Assembly: GCF_003063625.1 (NCBI RefSeq)
Contig: NZ_CP026604.1
Location: 558,001 to 622,000, forward strand
Reading direction: 5' to 3'
Length of the DNA: 64,000 bases
Origin: Saccharobesus litoralis
Lineage (GTDB): Bacteria; Pseudomonadota; Gammaproteobacteria; Enterobacterales; Alteromonadaceae
Below are positions 1 through 8,722 of this stretch, in pieces. Made by a program: the position numbers and the translations under genes. The notes below the pieces were generated by a model that was given only the letters and a program-made list of their open reading frames with translations, was not told the origin of the DNA and made no database searches. Positions within the stretch are counted from its first letter, which is position 1. Every line of letters starts with the position of its first letter.

Positions 1-186
1 GTCATTTGCCAATTTATCTAATACCGGTGTTTTGATTTCGCTTGAACCGGTAAAACCAAGATCTTTGTAGCCTAAATCGTCAGCTAAGATCACTACAATA
101 TTCGGGCGCTCATCTGCAAAAACACTAAAGTGAAAAAGTAGGGTAAGCACAAGTAAAACACTTTTATAAAATCTGGATAAAAACAT
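1..186 (-). CDS. sulfatase, N-terminal part only (cut by window edge)
   Basis: Only the first 62 codons are inside the window. They start at an ATG at 186-184 and open with a hydrophobic signal peptide ending near FHFSVFA. The typical N-terminal metal-binding stretch of type I sulfatases follows ([19 protein letters not shown]), where the DD pair binds calcium. The catalytic Cys motif lies outside the window. The gene is separated by 33 bases from the next sulfatase on the same strand, so the two are probably co-transcribed. The product is likely exported and likely desulfates algal polysaccharide; the substrate cannot be read from this fragment. Confidence 0.85.
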   Translation of the reverse strand, partial: MFLSRFYKSVLLVLTLLFHFSVFADERPNIVVILADDLGYKDLGFTGSSEIKTPVLDKLAND

Positions 187-219
187 GTAACTATTCCAAT
201 TCGTAAAAAATAAGGTGAA

Positions 220-1635
220 TTAATCAAACTTAGGATTGCGGTATTTATCCATTCTGCGCATGGCTTTGCCTTCATATTCCCTTTTCAGTTGCCAAAGTGG
301 TCGTTCAAGCGTTAGCTCCCAAGCAAACAATTTTTTGTATAATTGTTTAACGATTTCAGGCTCTTTGTTGGCTAAGTTATGTTTTTCAGAAATATCGTTA
401 GCAATGTTATATAGCTCAGCCGGCCGATCAGGGAAACGTAATAGTTTCCAATCCATATATCGGATAGCCGCGCGGTTTTCTTTTTTCCAGAACAAGGTCT
501 TATGTGGGCGGTGTTGTTGCTGTTTATTTAAATAAGGCAGTAAATCTACCCCATCTAAATACTCGAATTGATTCACGTTCGCCCCTGCAGCCGCCAAAAA
601 TGTCGGAAAATAATCTAAGGTACTAACTGGATGTGAGAAACGAGTATTACCCTTTACTTTATTTGGCCAGCGCAACAACATAGGTACGCGAATACCGCCT
701 TCGAGATGATTAGCTTTTGTTCCACTCAGTGGATAATTGTTAGACAAATTAGTGTCACTTGGTCCACCATTGTCATTGACAAAAACCACTAGAGTATTGT
801 CAGTAATATTGAGTTTATCGAGGTGTTCAAACAGTAAACCCAATTGTTGATCCATATTGTAAGTCATGGCAGCTAATATTTGCCGCTTGCCACTTAATTT
901 GGGAAACCTTGCCAAATCTTCAGGTTTTGCTTCCATTGGCGTGTGCACTGATGTTAACGACAATACACTAAAAAACGGAATGTTAGCTTGCACACTTTGA
1001 CTAATAAACTGTTTGGTTTCTTTAACTAACACATCGGTAAAATAACCTTCATGCTCTTTAAATTGACCAAAACCGCGTTCTAATCGTTTATTGGGATATT
1101 CGTTTAATTCTTTTTCTGTGTAGGCAAAATAGCTACGCGCACCGGTTCGCATACCGTAAAAGTAATCAAACCCACGGCGCATTGGGTGATACTTATCATG
1201 ATCACCCAAATGCCATTTACCAAATAAAGCGGTTGTGTAACCATACTGACGAATATGATCGGCAATGGTTAACTCTGTGAATGGCAACCCCATTTCATCG
1301 CCAGTCTGCCCCGATTGACTCATGTAACCTGGAACGTTATTTTCTTCAAAGCCAAAACGCTGCTGATATTTACCGGTAAATAACCCTGCGCGAGAAGGAC
1401 CACATACCGCCGCCGTGACATAAGCTTGCTCAAAAAGCACGCTTTGTTTCGCAAAATCATCTAAGCGTGGGGTTAACATGGTTTGACTACCGTGAAAACC
1501 AAAATCGTGGTAACCAGCGTCATCTGAAATAATCAGTAAAATATTGGGTTTTGACTGGGCATAGGCGCTGTTATGCCAAACACATAACAAAACAGTGGCA
1601 AGAAATATTCTTTTAAATAGAGGCGGTATCATCAA
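220..1635 (-). CDS. arylsulfatase-type sulfatase (S1 family), secreted
   Basis: A 471-residue protein with a signal peptide of about 26 residues (cleavage likely after AYAQ). The N-terminal DD metal site is in NILLIISDDAGYHDFGF. The sulfatase signature CGPSRAGLFTG has Cys78, the residue converted to formylglycine in this family, followed by the expected Pro-Ser-Arg. A second metal and active-site region (VNDNGG) lies near residue 290 and a C-terminal subdomain follows. Length is normal for S1 sulfatases. Next to agarases the likely substrate is a sulfated galactan, but S1 subfamilies cannot be separated by eye. It acts in the periplasm or outside the cell. A MITE lies directly upstream, so the promoter must be inside or beyond it. 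Confidence 0.92.
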   Translation of the reverse strand: MMIPPLFKRIFLATVLLCVWHNSAYAQSKPNILLIISDDAGYHDFGFHGSQTMLTPRLDDFAKQSVLFEQAYVTAAVCGPSRAGLFTGKYQQRFGFEENNVPGYMSQSGQTGDEMGLPFTELTIADHIRQYGYTTALFGKWHLGDHDKYHPMRRGFDYFYGMRTGARSYFAYTEKELNEYPNKRLERGFGQFKEHEGYFTDVLVKETKQFISQSVQANIPFFSVLSLTSVHTPMEAKPEDLARFPKLSGKRQILAAMTYNMDQQLGLLFEHLDKLNITDNTLVVFVNDNGGPSDTNLSNNYPLSGTKANHLEGGIRVPMLLRWPNKVKGNTRFSHPVSTLDYFPTFLAAAGANVNQFEYLDGVDLLPYLNKQQQHRPHKTLFWKKENRAAIRYMDWKLLRFPDRPAELYNIANDISEKHNLANKEPEIVKQLYKKLFAWELTLERPLWQLKREYEGKAMRRMDKYRNPKFD

Positions 1636-1709
1636 CTAGCGACCTTATCGGTTAATAAGATTTTAGTCTTCTCGCTCAGGCCTTATGGTTCATTGTCTGC
1701 GCTTACTCT

Positions 1710-1753
1710 CGACTTTGGCTCCTGCGTCGTTCTACTACCTAAATCCATTTAGG
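1710..1753 (+). repeat. double-hairpin small element, copy 1
   Basis: Hairpin 1 has stem CGAC/GTCG around a loop holding GGCTCCTG. Hairpin 2 is CCTAAATCCATTTAGG (1738-1753). Comparison with MITE copy B, which lacks it, shows it is an insertion of about 48 bases within MITE copy A. Confidence 0.65.
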
Positions 1754-1811
1754 CAGCCCCAATCACATAATAGAGCATATGCTCATGGGGTCTCGAAGCT
1801 TGACGGCTTTG

Positions 1812-1857
1812 CCTACATGGATGTAGGTACTTAGGTTTCGTCTGGAACTAGAAACCT
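1812..1857 (-). repeat. double-hairpin small element, copy 2
   Basis: On the minus strand, hairpin 1 has a perfect 7-bp stem AGGTTTC/GAAACCT around a loop with GTTCCAG (1833-1857). Hairpin 2 is CCTACATCCATGTAGG (1812-1827). It is absent from the same place in MITE copy B, so this is an insertion of about 50 bases into the other arm of MITE copy A. Confidence 0.65.
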
Positions 1858-2159
1858 GCCCCTAAAACCTGATCGCTTTGACTATATTAATGGTTAATTA
1901 AGTTGCTAGTTTTACAACAATGTTGAGATAGTGTTCTTTCAATATCCTATTTTTAAAGTTTTAAAAAAGTATTTTTATATATTTATCAATAAGTTAAAGC
2001 CCATTTAAATTGATAAAAAATCAGATAAAGTCGTTCTAAAAATACGTTACCATTAACAAATAAGTTTAGCACTACCACCTAGTAGTGTTTCAATAAAGAA
2101 ATGATCAGTTGAATCACTCGTGATGTTTTTAACCATATTTAGATTAAATAAACAACTTC

Positions 2160-2230
2160 AGGCTGAGCTTGTCGAAGTCTTATTACTTTCTAATTTACCG
2201 ACACTTCGACTGCTTCGCGCTCAGTGTGAA
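2160..2230. repeat. intergenic palindrome with TCGAAG arms
   Basis: CTGAGC plus TCGAAGT at 2163-2178 pairs with ACTTCGA plus GCTCAG at 2203-2224, forming an interrupted hairpin. It has the form of a dispersed extragenic palindrome. No coding sequence is visible. The rest of 1885-2343 is AT-rich with nothing recognisable. Confidence 0.5.
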
Positions 2231-2343
2231 AGTGATCACCAATGCTTTTAACTAATCAAAATTAAATTGAAAAGGTACTTGTGTTACACGTTTCTAGGGT
2301 TTGATTTACAGACTCACAAACATAAATGTTTGTCTACAAAGAT

Positions 2344-2367
2344 AAAAAGAGCCTAACGGCTCTTTTT
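2344..2367 (-). terminator. rho-independent terminator after the GH86 gene
   Basis: Perfect hairpin AAAAAGAGCC-TAAC-GGCTCTTTTT, 31 bases past the stop of the GH86 gene. The T-run lies on the minus-strand transcript. Confidence 0.8.
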
Positions 2368-2397
2368 AATGAGTTAGCGATTAAAAACCATGATTAA

Positions 2398-4887
2398 CTA
2401 ATTGCGAGTTACCGCCCGAGTTTGCGCAAAGTTTTGCAAGGTAACTGTACTCACACTACCGCCTGAATCAGGGAAGGTAACGCCTATACTATTATTGGTT
2501 TGCAATAATCCGTAAGGCACTGGAATTTCTAACACACCAAAGAAGCGATCACGACCTTTACCCCCGTGCTGTTGTTCATAACCACGATAGTCAGTCGGTA
2601 CACTGACTGATGTACCATTGACTGTGACTGTCGGTGTTAATGATGCGCCGTGATTACGTCCAACACCAATGCGCAATATGGCTTCGCCATAATTACCTTT
2701 ACTAACGCCATTAATGTTGAAGTAGTTAGTCACGTTAGCACTGATATATTGCACCGTTTTATTACCATAATGCTTGGTTTCTTGATTAACCTGATCAATC
2801 ACCACATTGTTAGCATGGCTCACTTTTAAGATCATGGTGGACTCTGCACCTAAGGTAATCGAGCTTGGTACACCAGCTTGGTTATATTCCTGTAAAATTG
2901 GTTTACCCGAACCATCTGGATATAAGTGCTTAATTTTGACGTTAGTGACATTATTACCCGATGCACCTAAAAAGCTTAAATCAACATCCGTTGCGCCAAA
3001 CTCTAAGCTATTCAGAATAACGTAAACATCTTTGCCGTCAGCGTAAGCGTCAACTTGAATATCTAAATCACTTGCCCAAGTGTCGATCCGCGTGCCTTTT
3101 ACTTCCGACCATAATTGGTAAAACTTAACTTGCTCGGTATATACCCACTGGTCGCCGCTTTCACCTGCCCCCTCTTTGGCTTGGCGCATAAGTCGCCAAT
3201 AATAAGGAATAGAATCACTGATCCGCCCCCATTCCGCTTTAACGGGTATAAATGGGATAGCTTTATCAATGCGGTTTGGGCGCTCCATAAAGTTCATGAT
3301 CATCGAGTTCATGGCTTTTAAACATAGCCAGTCTCGCTCTGGTGACCAAGGTGTACCAAACGAACCTTGTAATTGTGAGCCATACTCTGAAACTAAAATA
3401 GGTTTTATAGCTCCCCATTTATAAGCCATGTAGTTCTCAAGTAAATCTAAGGTCGCTTCAATATTACTACCTTTACGGTACTGCTCGTGAATTGAACCAT
3501 CGCTGTGTGGGAAATTAGGGAAGTCATATAAATGTACTGAAATAAAATCCATATTATTTCCGGCTAAATCCAAAAAGTATTTATCTCGGGTATTCCAATT
3601 TTCGAAAATATAACTGCCTTTTTCATAGTCAGGGAATGCCACAGTAAAACCGCCAATTTTCACATCCGGATTATTGGCGCGCACCACATTGGCCACCGAA
3701 TTATGCATACGGAAGATATCGTGAATCGATTCAGCGTTGTAACCCGCATGCGGATAATCATGTAATTCGAACAAGGGTTCATTCATGACTTCAACATAGG
3801 TTGGCTTTTTTTGCCCGTAAGGATCATTCGGTCCTTGATTAAAGTACTTAGAAACATATTGCGAGATGTAGTCGCCAGTGGCCGTTCCTAATGGCTCAGC
3901 TGTTGTATCGGTTTGTGAGAATGACCAACTCTGACCATTAATAGTCGTACCGTCAGGATAATAAGGATGTTGCTGAGCACCAACAATCAGATCAGAGTCG
4001 CGATGAGCATGCGAGCGCATAACTTGAGCATTGGCGGTATTGGTTTCTGAATACAACCATTTTGCATTACCACCATTTGTCGTGGCATGTGATGCGCTAG
4101 CGTAACCTTGTTTGCTGGCATCTTCTGGCAATTGAGTAAGGTGATAAGCCATGCCACCCGTGTCTCGACCAAAGTAAACATCATAATCTTCAAGGAAATT
4201 GGTCATTAAATTAGGGTCGGCATTCGGCGCACCTAAACTTTGCGCATTGCCACCAAACCAGTCATTTTCAGTATGACTGGCATGCAGCGTAATAAATTTA
4301 CGACGATCGAACTGATCAAACAAATCTACCGCATGTTTCATATCTAGGTTGATGTTAACCGAAACATCACCCGTACTAGGATTACCACCACCAGTGCTTT
4401 GATTAGCTTGCACAAACTTAAGACGATCTTCATTACAACCGTCCCATAACACTAACCCTGTGCCTTCGGCCGGATTAGCTGAGCCACCATTGGGATGAAC
4501 ACATTTTCCACCCGACACATGCTGCAAGCTGCTGTTCCATGTTGCATCAAATTTCACACGATCAGCAAAATCACATCCATCCCACAATACTAATTTTTGA
4601 CCATTGTCTGGCGTTGCTGAACCCCCAGGATGAATACATTTGCCCGTCGCGATATGTTTAACACTGCCGCCGGATGTCCAACTAAAGCCTGCTGCACCAC
4701 CACTACAGTTACTGCTTAGCACCACCTCTGTACCATTAGCTGGGTTAGCGCTACCATTTGCCGTATTAAAACACATACCTGATGTGTCTTGTTTAACAAC
4801 CGTATTGGCCATCGCATTGCTTGCTAACAAACTCAGCGTAATAGCTTTACCTACCGCTAACGCGATTTGATTCATTCTTATTTTCAT
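2398..4887 (-). CDS. GH86 beta-agarase/porphyranase with N-terminal ricin-type lectin domain
   Basis: An 829-residue secreted enzyme with a signal peptide of about 27 residues (cleavage near NAMANT). Residues about 30-165 form three related repeats with paired cysteines and LVLWDGC segments, as in a ricin-type beta-trefoil. A GH86-like catalytic (beta/alpha)8 domain follows (DQFDRRKFITLHASHTENDW), with the expected acid/base Glu370 in VMNEP and nucleophile Glu501 in LVSEYGS. The C-terminal 170 residues look like beta-sandwich modules. GH86 enzymes cut beta-1,4 bonds of agarose or porphyran internally. Family assignment is by recall of conserved motifs; agarase and porphyranase cannot be separated here. 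The gene has its own terminator, and GH16 lies directly upstream on the same strand. Confidence 0.88.
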   Translation of the reverse strand: MKIRMNQIALAVGKAITLSLLASNAMANTVVKQDTSGMCFNTANGSANPANGTEVVLSSNCSGGAAGFSWTSGGSVKHIATGKCIHPGGSATPDNGQKLVLWDGCDFADRVKFDATWNSSLQHVSGGKCVHPNGGSANPAEGTGLVLWDGCNEDRLKFVQANQSTGGGNPSTGDVSVNINLDMKHAVDLFDQFDRRKFITLHASHTENDWFGGNAQSLGAPNADPNLMTNFLEDYDVYFGRDTGGMAYHLTQLPEDASKQGYASASHATTNGGNAKWLYSETNTANAQVMRSHAHRDSDLIVGAQQHPYYPDGTTINGQSWSFSQTDTTAEPLGTATGDYISQYVSKYFNQGPNDPYGQKKPTYVEVMNEPLFELHDYPHAGYNAESIHDIFRMHNSVANVVRANNPDVKIGGFTVAFPDYEKGSYIFENWNTRDKYFLDLAGNNMDFISVHLYDFPNFPHSDGSIHEQYRKGSNIEATLDLLENYMAYKWGAIKPILVSEYGSQLQGSFGTPWSPERDWLCLKAMNSMIMNFMERPNRIDKAIPFIPVKAEWGRISDSIPYYWRLMRQAKEGAGESGDQWVYTEQVKFYQLWSEVKGTRIDTWASDLDIQVDAYADGKDVYVILNSLEFGATDVDLSFLGASGNNVTNVKIKHLYPDGSGKPILQEYNQAGVPSSITLGAESTMILKVSHANNVVIDQVNQETKHYGNKTVQYISANVTNYFNINGVSKGNYGEAILRIGVGRNHGASLTPTVTVNGTSVSVPTDYRGYEQQHGGKGRDRFFGVLEIPVPYGLLQTNNSIGVTFPDSGGSVSTVTLQNFAQTRAVTRN

Positions 4888-5053
4888 AGGGTTCTCTCGT
4901 GTTGTTGTGCTAATTAATAACAGTTGACGCTAATTATTATTAAATCGCCAAACGCTATGATTTACATTATATTGTTAACATTTAATTAAAATCAACACCC
5001 TTTATTAACAAAAATAAACATTAGTTAACCACTAATTTAAGTATTAAAAAATG

Positions 5054-5077
5054 AAAAAGCCGCGTTAAACGCGGCTT
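5054..5077 (-). terminator. rho-independent terminator after the GH16 gene
   Basis: Hairpin AAGCCGCG-TTAAA-CGCGGCTT at 5057-5077. On the minus strand it is followed by TTTTTC. It lies 30 bases past the GH16 stop and separates GH16 from GH86 transcription. Confidence 0.8.
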
Positions 5078-5107
5078 GTGTGTCGGTATTAGTTCAATAA
5101 AAAGTCG

Positions 5108-6448
5108 TTACTGCAAAAACTTAAACCTCTGGTTATTACCATTGAAGCAATTCCATTGCACAATATTTGCACCGTTATCGGTTGACTGCCCTGCTACATC
5201 AACACATTTACCACTAACTTTATTATGTATCTCAAAATAATCATCGCCTTTATCGTGTAGAGTCCAGCGCTGGTTATTATTCGCTGCATTACACACCCAT
5301 TGATGAATAGTTGCACCATTGGCTGTACTGCCGTTAGCTAATTCTAAGCACAAACCGCTGCGCTCAGATTGAATGGTATATTCATTGTTGCCGCGATTAA
5401 CTAGCTTAAATCCTTGGTTAACATTAGCCGTACTGCAACCCCATTGATGATACGTTGTGCCATTGGTCATTGCTCCATTAGCCACGTCAATACACTTATT
5501 GGAATGCTTAGCTTGTAGATTGTTAAAACCGCCTGGCACAGTGACTCCGCCTCCTGTCGCAACTGGCTTGTAAACACGGATCCAATCAACATACATTTTA
5601 TTTTTGTTACCATTTGCTAAATCAGCATCGGACGCAACAATACCTTGGTTAGAACGCCAATCATGATCTTCCGTATCGAGAATGATGAACATTTCTTCAT
5701 CCATGTTGTATTGGCTCTTGTCCAAGATTGCGCCGGTATAATCTTTATCTTTCATTACCGCTTGCGCCCAAGAACCATCAGACGTTTGCTGACCATTAAT
5801 ATAAAACGTCACTTCTGTTGGGCTTTTCCAGTATGCCCCAAAACGATGGAAGCCATCTCGCCAATAGGTGCCCCAAGGAGGGGTATTATGGGTTTGGTCG
5901 TTAAAATCACTAATGATGGCATTGGTTTGATTGTTACGGAAAAAAACGTGGAAGTTTGTCGACATATTTTTCGCAAACCAAGTATCTGAAGCCCCGCCAT
6001 AGACTTCAAGAATATCGATTTCACGCTCATCATTTTCACTCAGTAACCAAAAGTTTGATGATAACTCTAAATTACTCACCTTGATCCGCGCTTCCATAAA
6101 TATGGGGTATTTCACTTTGGTTTTTGATGTGATCACGCCAGCATTCACTTTATTGGTTCCTTGGCGTCGTGATGCGCTAATAATCAAATTACCGTCCGAC
6201 ACCCAAGATTCTGAACTAGACCAATGCGTTAAACCTGGGCCTGTCCAACCGTTAAAATAAGTATCTTTCCATTTATTGGTAAAACTTGATGGTTTACCCG
6301 TATAGTTAAACGAGTCTGAATAACTGTCTTGTAACTGCCAAGTTTTACCAGCACCAGCTGAAGCAGGAACTGGAATGCCATCCCAGTCTGCTGCGATACC
6401 CGATGTTGAAAAGACAGAGCTAATGGCTAATAGTGCGAGTTTTTTCAT
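5108..6448 (-). CDS. GH16 beta-agarase with C-terminal ricin-type (CBM13) domain
   Basis: A 446-residue secreted enzyme with a signal peptide of about 19 residues (cleavage near GIAA). The mature start DWDGIPVPASAG is typical of GH16 beta-agarases. The catalytic motif EIDILE gives nucleophile Glu143, Asp145 and acid/base Glu148. After a GGG linker at about residue 300, a beta-trefoil of about 140 residues carries three QxW-like repeats (NQGFKL, NQRWTL, NQRFKF). This is the ricin/CBM13 fold that binds galactose-type sugars. The enzyme would cut agarose to neoagaro-oligosaccharides outside the cell. It is transcribed alone; a palindrome 45 bases upstream could be an operator. Confidence 0.93.
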   Translation of the reverse strand: MKKLALLAISSVFSTSGIAADWDGIPVPASAGAGKTWQLQDSYSDSFNYTGKPSSFTNKWKDTYFNGWTGPGLTHWSSSESWVSDGNLIISASRRQGTNKVNAGVITSKTKVKYPIFMEARIKVSNLELSSNFWLLSENDEREIDILEVYGGASDTWFAKNMSTNFHVFFRNNQTNAIISDFNDQTHNTPPWGTYWRDGFHRFGAYWKSPTEVTFYINGQQTSDGSWAQAVMKDKDYTGAILDKSQYNMDEEMFIILDTEDHDWRSNQGIVASDADLANGNKNKMYVDWIRVYKPVATGGGVTVPGGFNNLQAKHSNKCIDVANGAMTNGTTYHQWGCSTANVNQGFKLVNRGNNEYTIQSERSGLCLELANGSTANGATIHQWVCNAANNNQRWTLHDKGDDYFEIHNKVSGKCVDVAGQSTDNGANIVQWNCFNGNNQRFKFLQ

Positions 6449-6492
6449 TATTTTTTCCTCAATTATATTTTGTATTGCATTTCCTTTTCACA

Positions 6493-6512
6493 CATGAAAT
6501 AACAATTTCATG
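6493..6512. promoter_or_regulatory. candidate operator palindrome upstream of GH16
   Basis: Perfect inverted repeat CATGAAAT-AACA-ATTTCATG, 45-64 bases before the GH16 start codon. It is placed where a repressor or activator would bind. No regulator is assigned. Confidence 0.35.
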
Positions 6513-6656
6513 CTAGTAAATAACATATAGTTTATTGTTAACTATTACCATTATCTCTTAATGCTATATTTCGCTAATTGAGATTATTATGTTCTAAAAA
6601 ATAAATAAGGGGGTAACAAGCAAGTGAATAGATTAGTTAAGACAGGTTCAAACATA

Positions 6657-6746
6657 CCGAGTGTAAACACTCGGCTGGAAAGATATTTATAATTGTCAAC
6701 TCTCTACGGGAGACAGTGTAAATACGAGGGGGGAAATTCATTCCCC
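6657..6746. other. run of three short hairpins in a 600-base gene-free stretch
   Basis: CCGAGTG-TAAA-CACTCGG (6657-6674), TCTC-TACGG-GAGA (6701-6713) and GGGGAA-ATTCA-TTCCCC (6730-6746) lie in a row in the interval 6449-7047. No T-run follows, so they do not look like simple terminators. A small structured RNA is possible but not shown. Confidence 0.3.
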
Positions 6747-6875
6747 AACAGAAGTCACATAGACAAGAATTAAGAAACTATATTGATTAATTGGTCTATC
6801 AATTCCAGAGGATTAATAAAATACATAAATAATATAAGAATTATTATTTGTGTAATTAACGCCACCCAATATTCA

Positions 6876-6995
6876 TTACTTTCTTTTTTTATGAATAAAG
6901 TGTCCTTTCATAAAGACCTTTCCTGTCAAGAGAGCGACGATAATTGAAATCAACAAGACACACTCAATTAATAAAACTACAACTTGAAGAATCAT
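6876..6995 (-). CDS. possible 39-residue single-span membrane peptide
   Basis: An ATG frame of 40 codons including stop. The hydrophobic segment MILQVVVLLIECVLLISIIV and following residues are followed by a basic tail ending HKKRK. No clear ribosome-binding site is visible, so it may be chance. It lies just downstream of two small membrane-protein genes on the same strand. Confidence 0.2.
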   Translation of the reverse strand: MILQVVVLLIECVLLISIIVALLTGKVFMKGHFIHKKRK

Positions 6996-7047
6996 AATCT
7001 ACTGGATTATGTCAAAACTCTTAAATAACATATAACTTTCGACAAAA

Positions 7048-7377
7048 TTACTTATGTAACAAAAAAGCGGTGCAATACATTAGGTAGCAGATAGCCGTTA
7101 AGCCACCCAAAAATATCACTAAGCTGACGCTATGCATTAAGATCGTCATGTCAATATAGCTTCGCAACTCAATGCTCATTAGAATTGAGGCCACAACATT
7201 TGGAATAGTTGAATCAATTAAAAATTTTTTAGCTGAGGCTCCGTGTTTATCATAGTTCCCAAGGTAAACGTAAATCAAAACGGCTGGAGCCATAGCAATA
7301 AAGTTAAAGTTCCAACCGAATATAGAAAAGATAACAGTTACTACAAAAGTACCTATAATTAGGTGTCTTATCCCCAT
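7048..7377 (-). CDS. hypothetical membrane protein, 109 residues
   Basis: No family is recognised. The protein has about four hydrophobic segments (residues 5-20, 25-42, 58-72 and 80-105), consistent with an inner-membrane protein. Its first codons overlap the end of the next upstream gene by 10 bases, so the two are translated together. Nothing links the pair clearly to the agar genes. Confidence 0.6.
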   Translation of the reverse strand: MGIRHLIIGTFVVTVIFSIFGWNFNFIAMAPAVLIYVYLGNYDKHGASAKKFLIDSTIPNVVASILMSIELRSYIDMTILMHSVSLVIFLGGLTAICYLMYCTAFLLHK

Positions 7378-7652
7378 CTCACAGACTTAATTGGTAAAAA
7401 TAAATAGTGAATGCAGCTTGCAACAATACCCCAAAAAATAAACTCGATTACTTGGTTTTCAAAGATAGAAAATCCAAGTAAATAAGGAACCGCAAATATT
7501 GCAGAGCAAAATAATACGTGAAAAAAGTAGTGAGTATGGTTGATCAATTCACTTTTACAATGTGGACATGCTAAATATATTTTGTTTTTTGCATTCACTT
7601 TTAAACGGTGAAAAAACGGTATTCTATTTAAACACTTCCAACATAAATTCAA
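7368..7652 (-). CDS. hypothetical protein with zinc-ribbon-like N-terminus and membrane segments
   Basis: 94 residues. Two Cys pairs, CWKC at residues 4-7 and CPHC near residue 29, could form one zinc site. Two hydrophobic segments follow (about 44-62 and 68-85). This layout, a small CxxC pair followed by transmembrane helices, occurs in several unnamed bacterial families. It overlaps the 109-residue membrane-protein gene by 10 bases. Function is unknown. The 283 bases upstream, to 7935, show nothing recognisable. Confidence 0.6.
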   Translation of the reverse strand: MNLCWKCLNRIPFFHRLKVNAKNKIYLACPHCKSELINHTHYFFHVLFCSAIFAVPYLLGFSIFENQVIEFIFWGIVASCIHYLFLPIKSVRWG

Positions 7653-7935
7653 AGTTATTTCCAGTAATTAGTTCTATAAAAACTGTTAAAATTTCAATTC
7701 TGTAAAGTAACATGACACGCTATTGATAACTTCTAATACGCATCAATAAATCCATGTCTTTAATAAATGCTGTATATAAAAATGAAAAAGTTACTATCAC
7801 AATGTAACTTTCATGATACCTCATTAATATTGATATAGCCTGCAGAATTTTATCAATCAACGTCTAATCTCCCAAGCTTTGAAGAGCATTAATACACAAA
7901 GTAAGCAAAGTCGAAAGGAATAGCTGATAATGAAT

Positions 7936-8493
7936 TTAAGCAACATCTAACAACTTGGGATCAAGGTACATACTTTGTGGGGTAATGGTTTGGCGATGCC
8001 AAGGAATACAGCCTAAAAACCAAAGTTTCCAAAATAATAGCGGCGTATTAGGGTTTTCAGTCAACAGTTGTTCAAAGGTTTTTAGCTGTCCAATATCAAC
8101 ATGCAACGCGGTTCGGTAGGCATCAAACACAAATTTAGAGCAAAACTGTTTGTCTGAATCATAGTTAAAACCTAATCCATACCATTCATTTAAATGTTGC
8201 TCGCAGTATTGCTGCATAGTGGCAATTTCACTGGCTGATAGCGTTTGCGGCAAGCGCTTAACACTGAACCAATGGTTTTTTGAACGATGAATAAAGGCTT
8301 CCAATGGCGTATAGCAACTCAACGGCACCCGACTTTCTGCCACCATCCATTGACCTTTAATGTTAAGTACTAACCCAACATGTGACGTAGGTGATTGTGT
8401 GGCTTGTTCAATAGCTTGATAAAGCACATTGGGGATCGAGGTAAATATAATATCGCCCGACTTTAGCTTGGGCGTTAATTGGCTTAAATCCAT
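7936..8493 (-). CDS. YiiX/YebB-like NlpC/P60-superfamily protein
   Basis: 185 residues. The N-terminal GDIIFTSI and then SHVGLVL match the layout of permuted papain-like (YiiX/YebB) hydrolases, in which the His of the HVG motif precedes the catalytic Cys. The likely Cys is in DKQFCSKFVFDAY (about residue 120). Family members are suspected to act on peptide or lipid amide bonds; the substrate is not known. No signal peptide is seen. The gene stands alone, divergent from the esterase gene at 8723. Confidence 0.7.
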   Translation of the reverse strand: MDLSQLTPKLKSGDIIFTSIPNVLYQAIEQATQSPTSHVGLVLNIKGQWMVAESRVPLSCYTPLEAFIHRSKNHWFSVKRLPQTLSASEIATMQQYCEQHLNEWYGLGFNYDSDKQFCSKFVFDAYRTALHVDIGQLKTFEQLLTENPNTPLLFWKLWFLGCIPWHRQTITPQSMYLDPKLLDVA

Positions 8494-8722
8494 GGTAGCA
8501 AACTCATTTAATTGACGAAAACATCAATAAACTTAGCTCAAGCAGCAGCGGTAACAACGTCTTTGCTAAAAGTCATCAATAGTTAGACTGTCAGTATTAG
8601 TTGACGATACTTTTTACCTTATAGGCTTTGGCTATAGTAAGATTGAGTTAGTGAGATGGTATTTGCGCAATTGCTACCTGCGCATTAATATCGAAAAAAG
8701 TTCGGTTAAGAGAAATTTAACT

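Larger units (their letters stand above)
1664..1884. repeat. MITE-like element, copy A (221 bp)
   Basis: The left end TAGTCTTCTCGCTCAGG and the right end (reverse complement TAGTCAAAGCGATCAGG) form imperfect terminal inverted repeats. The same core recurs at 13531-13663 and 24899-25070. This copy is longer than copy B because it carries two nested double-hairpin insertions, one in each arm. It contains no reading frame. The flanking TA duplication that is clear in copy C is only partly kept here. Confidence 0.8.
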
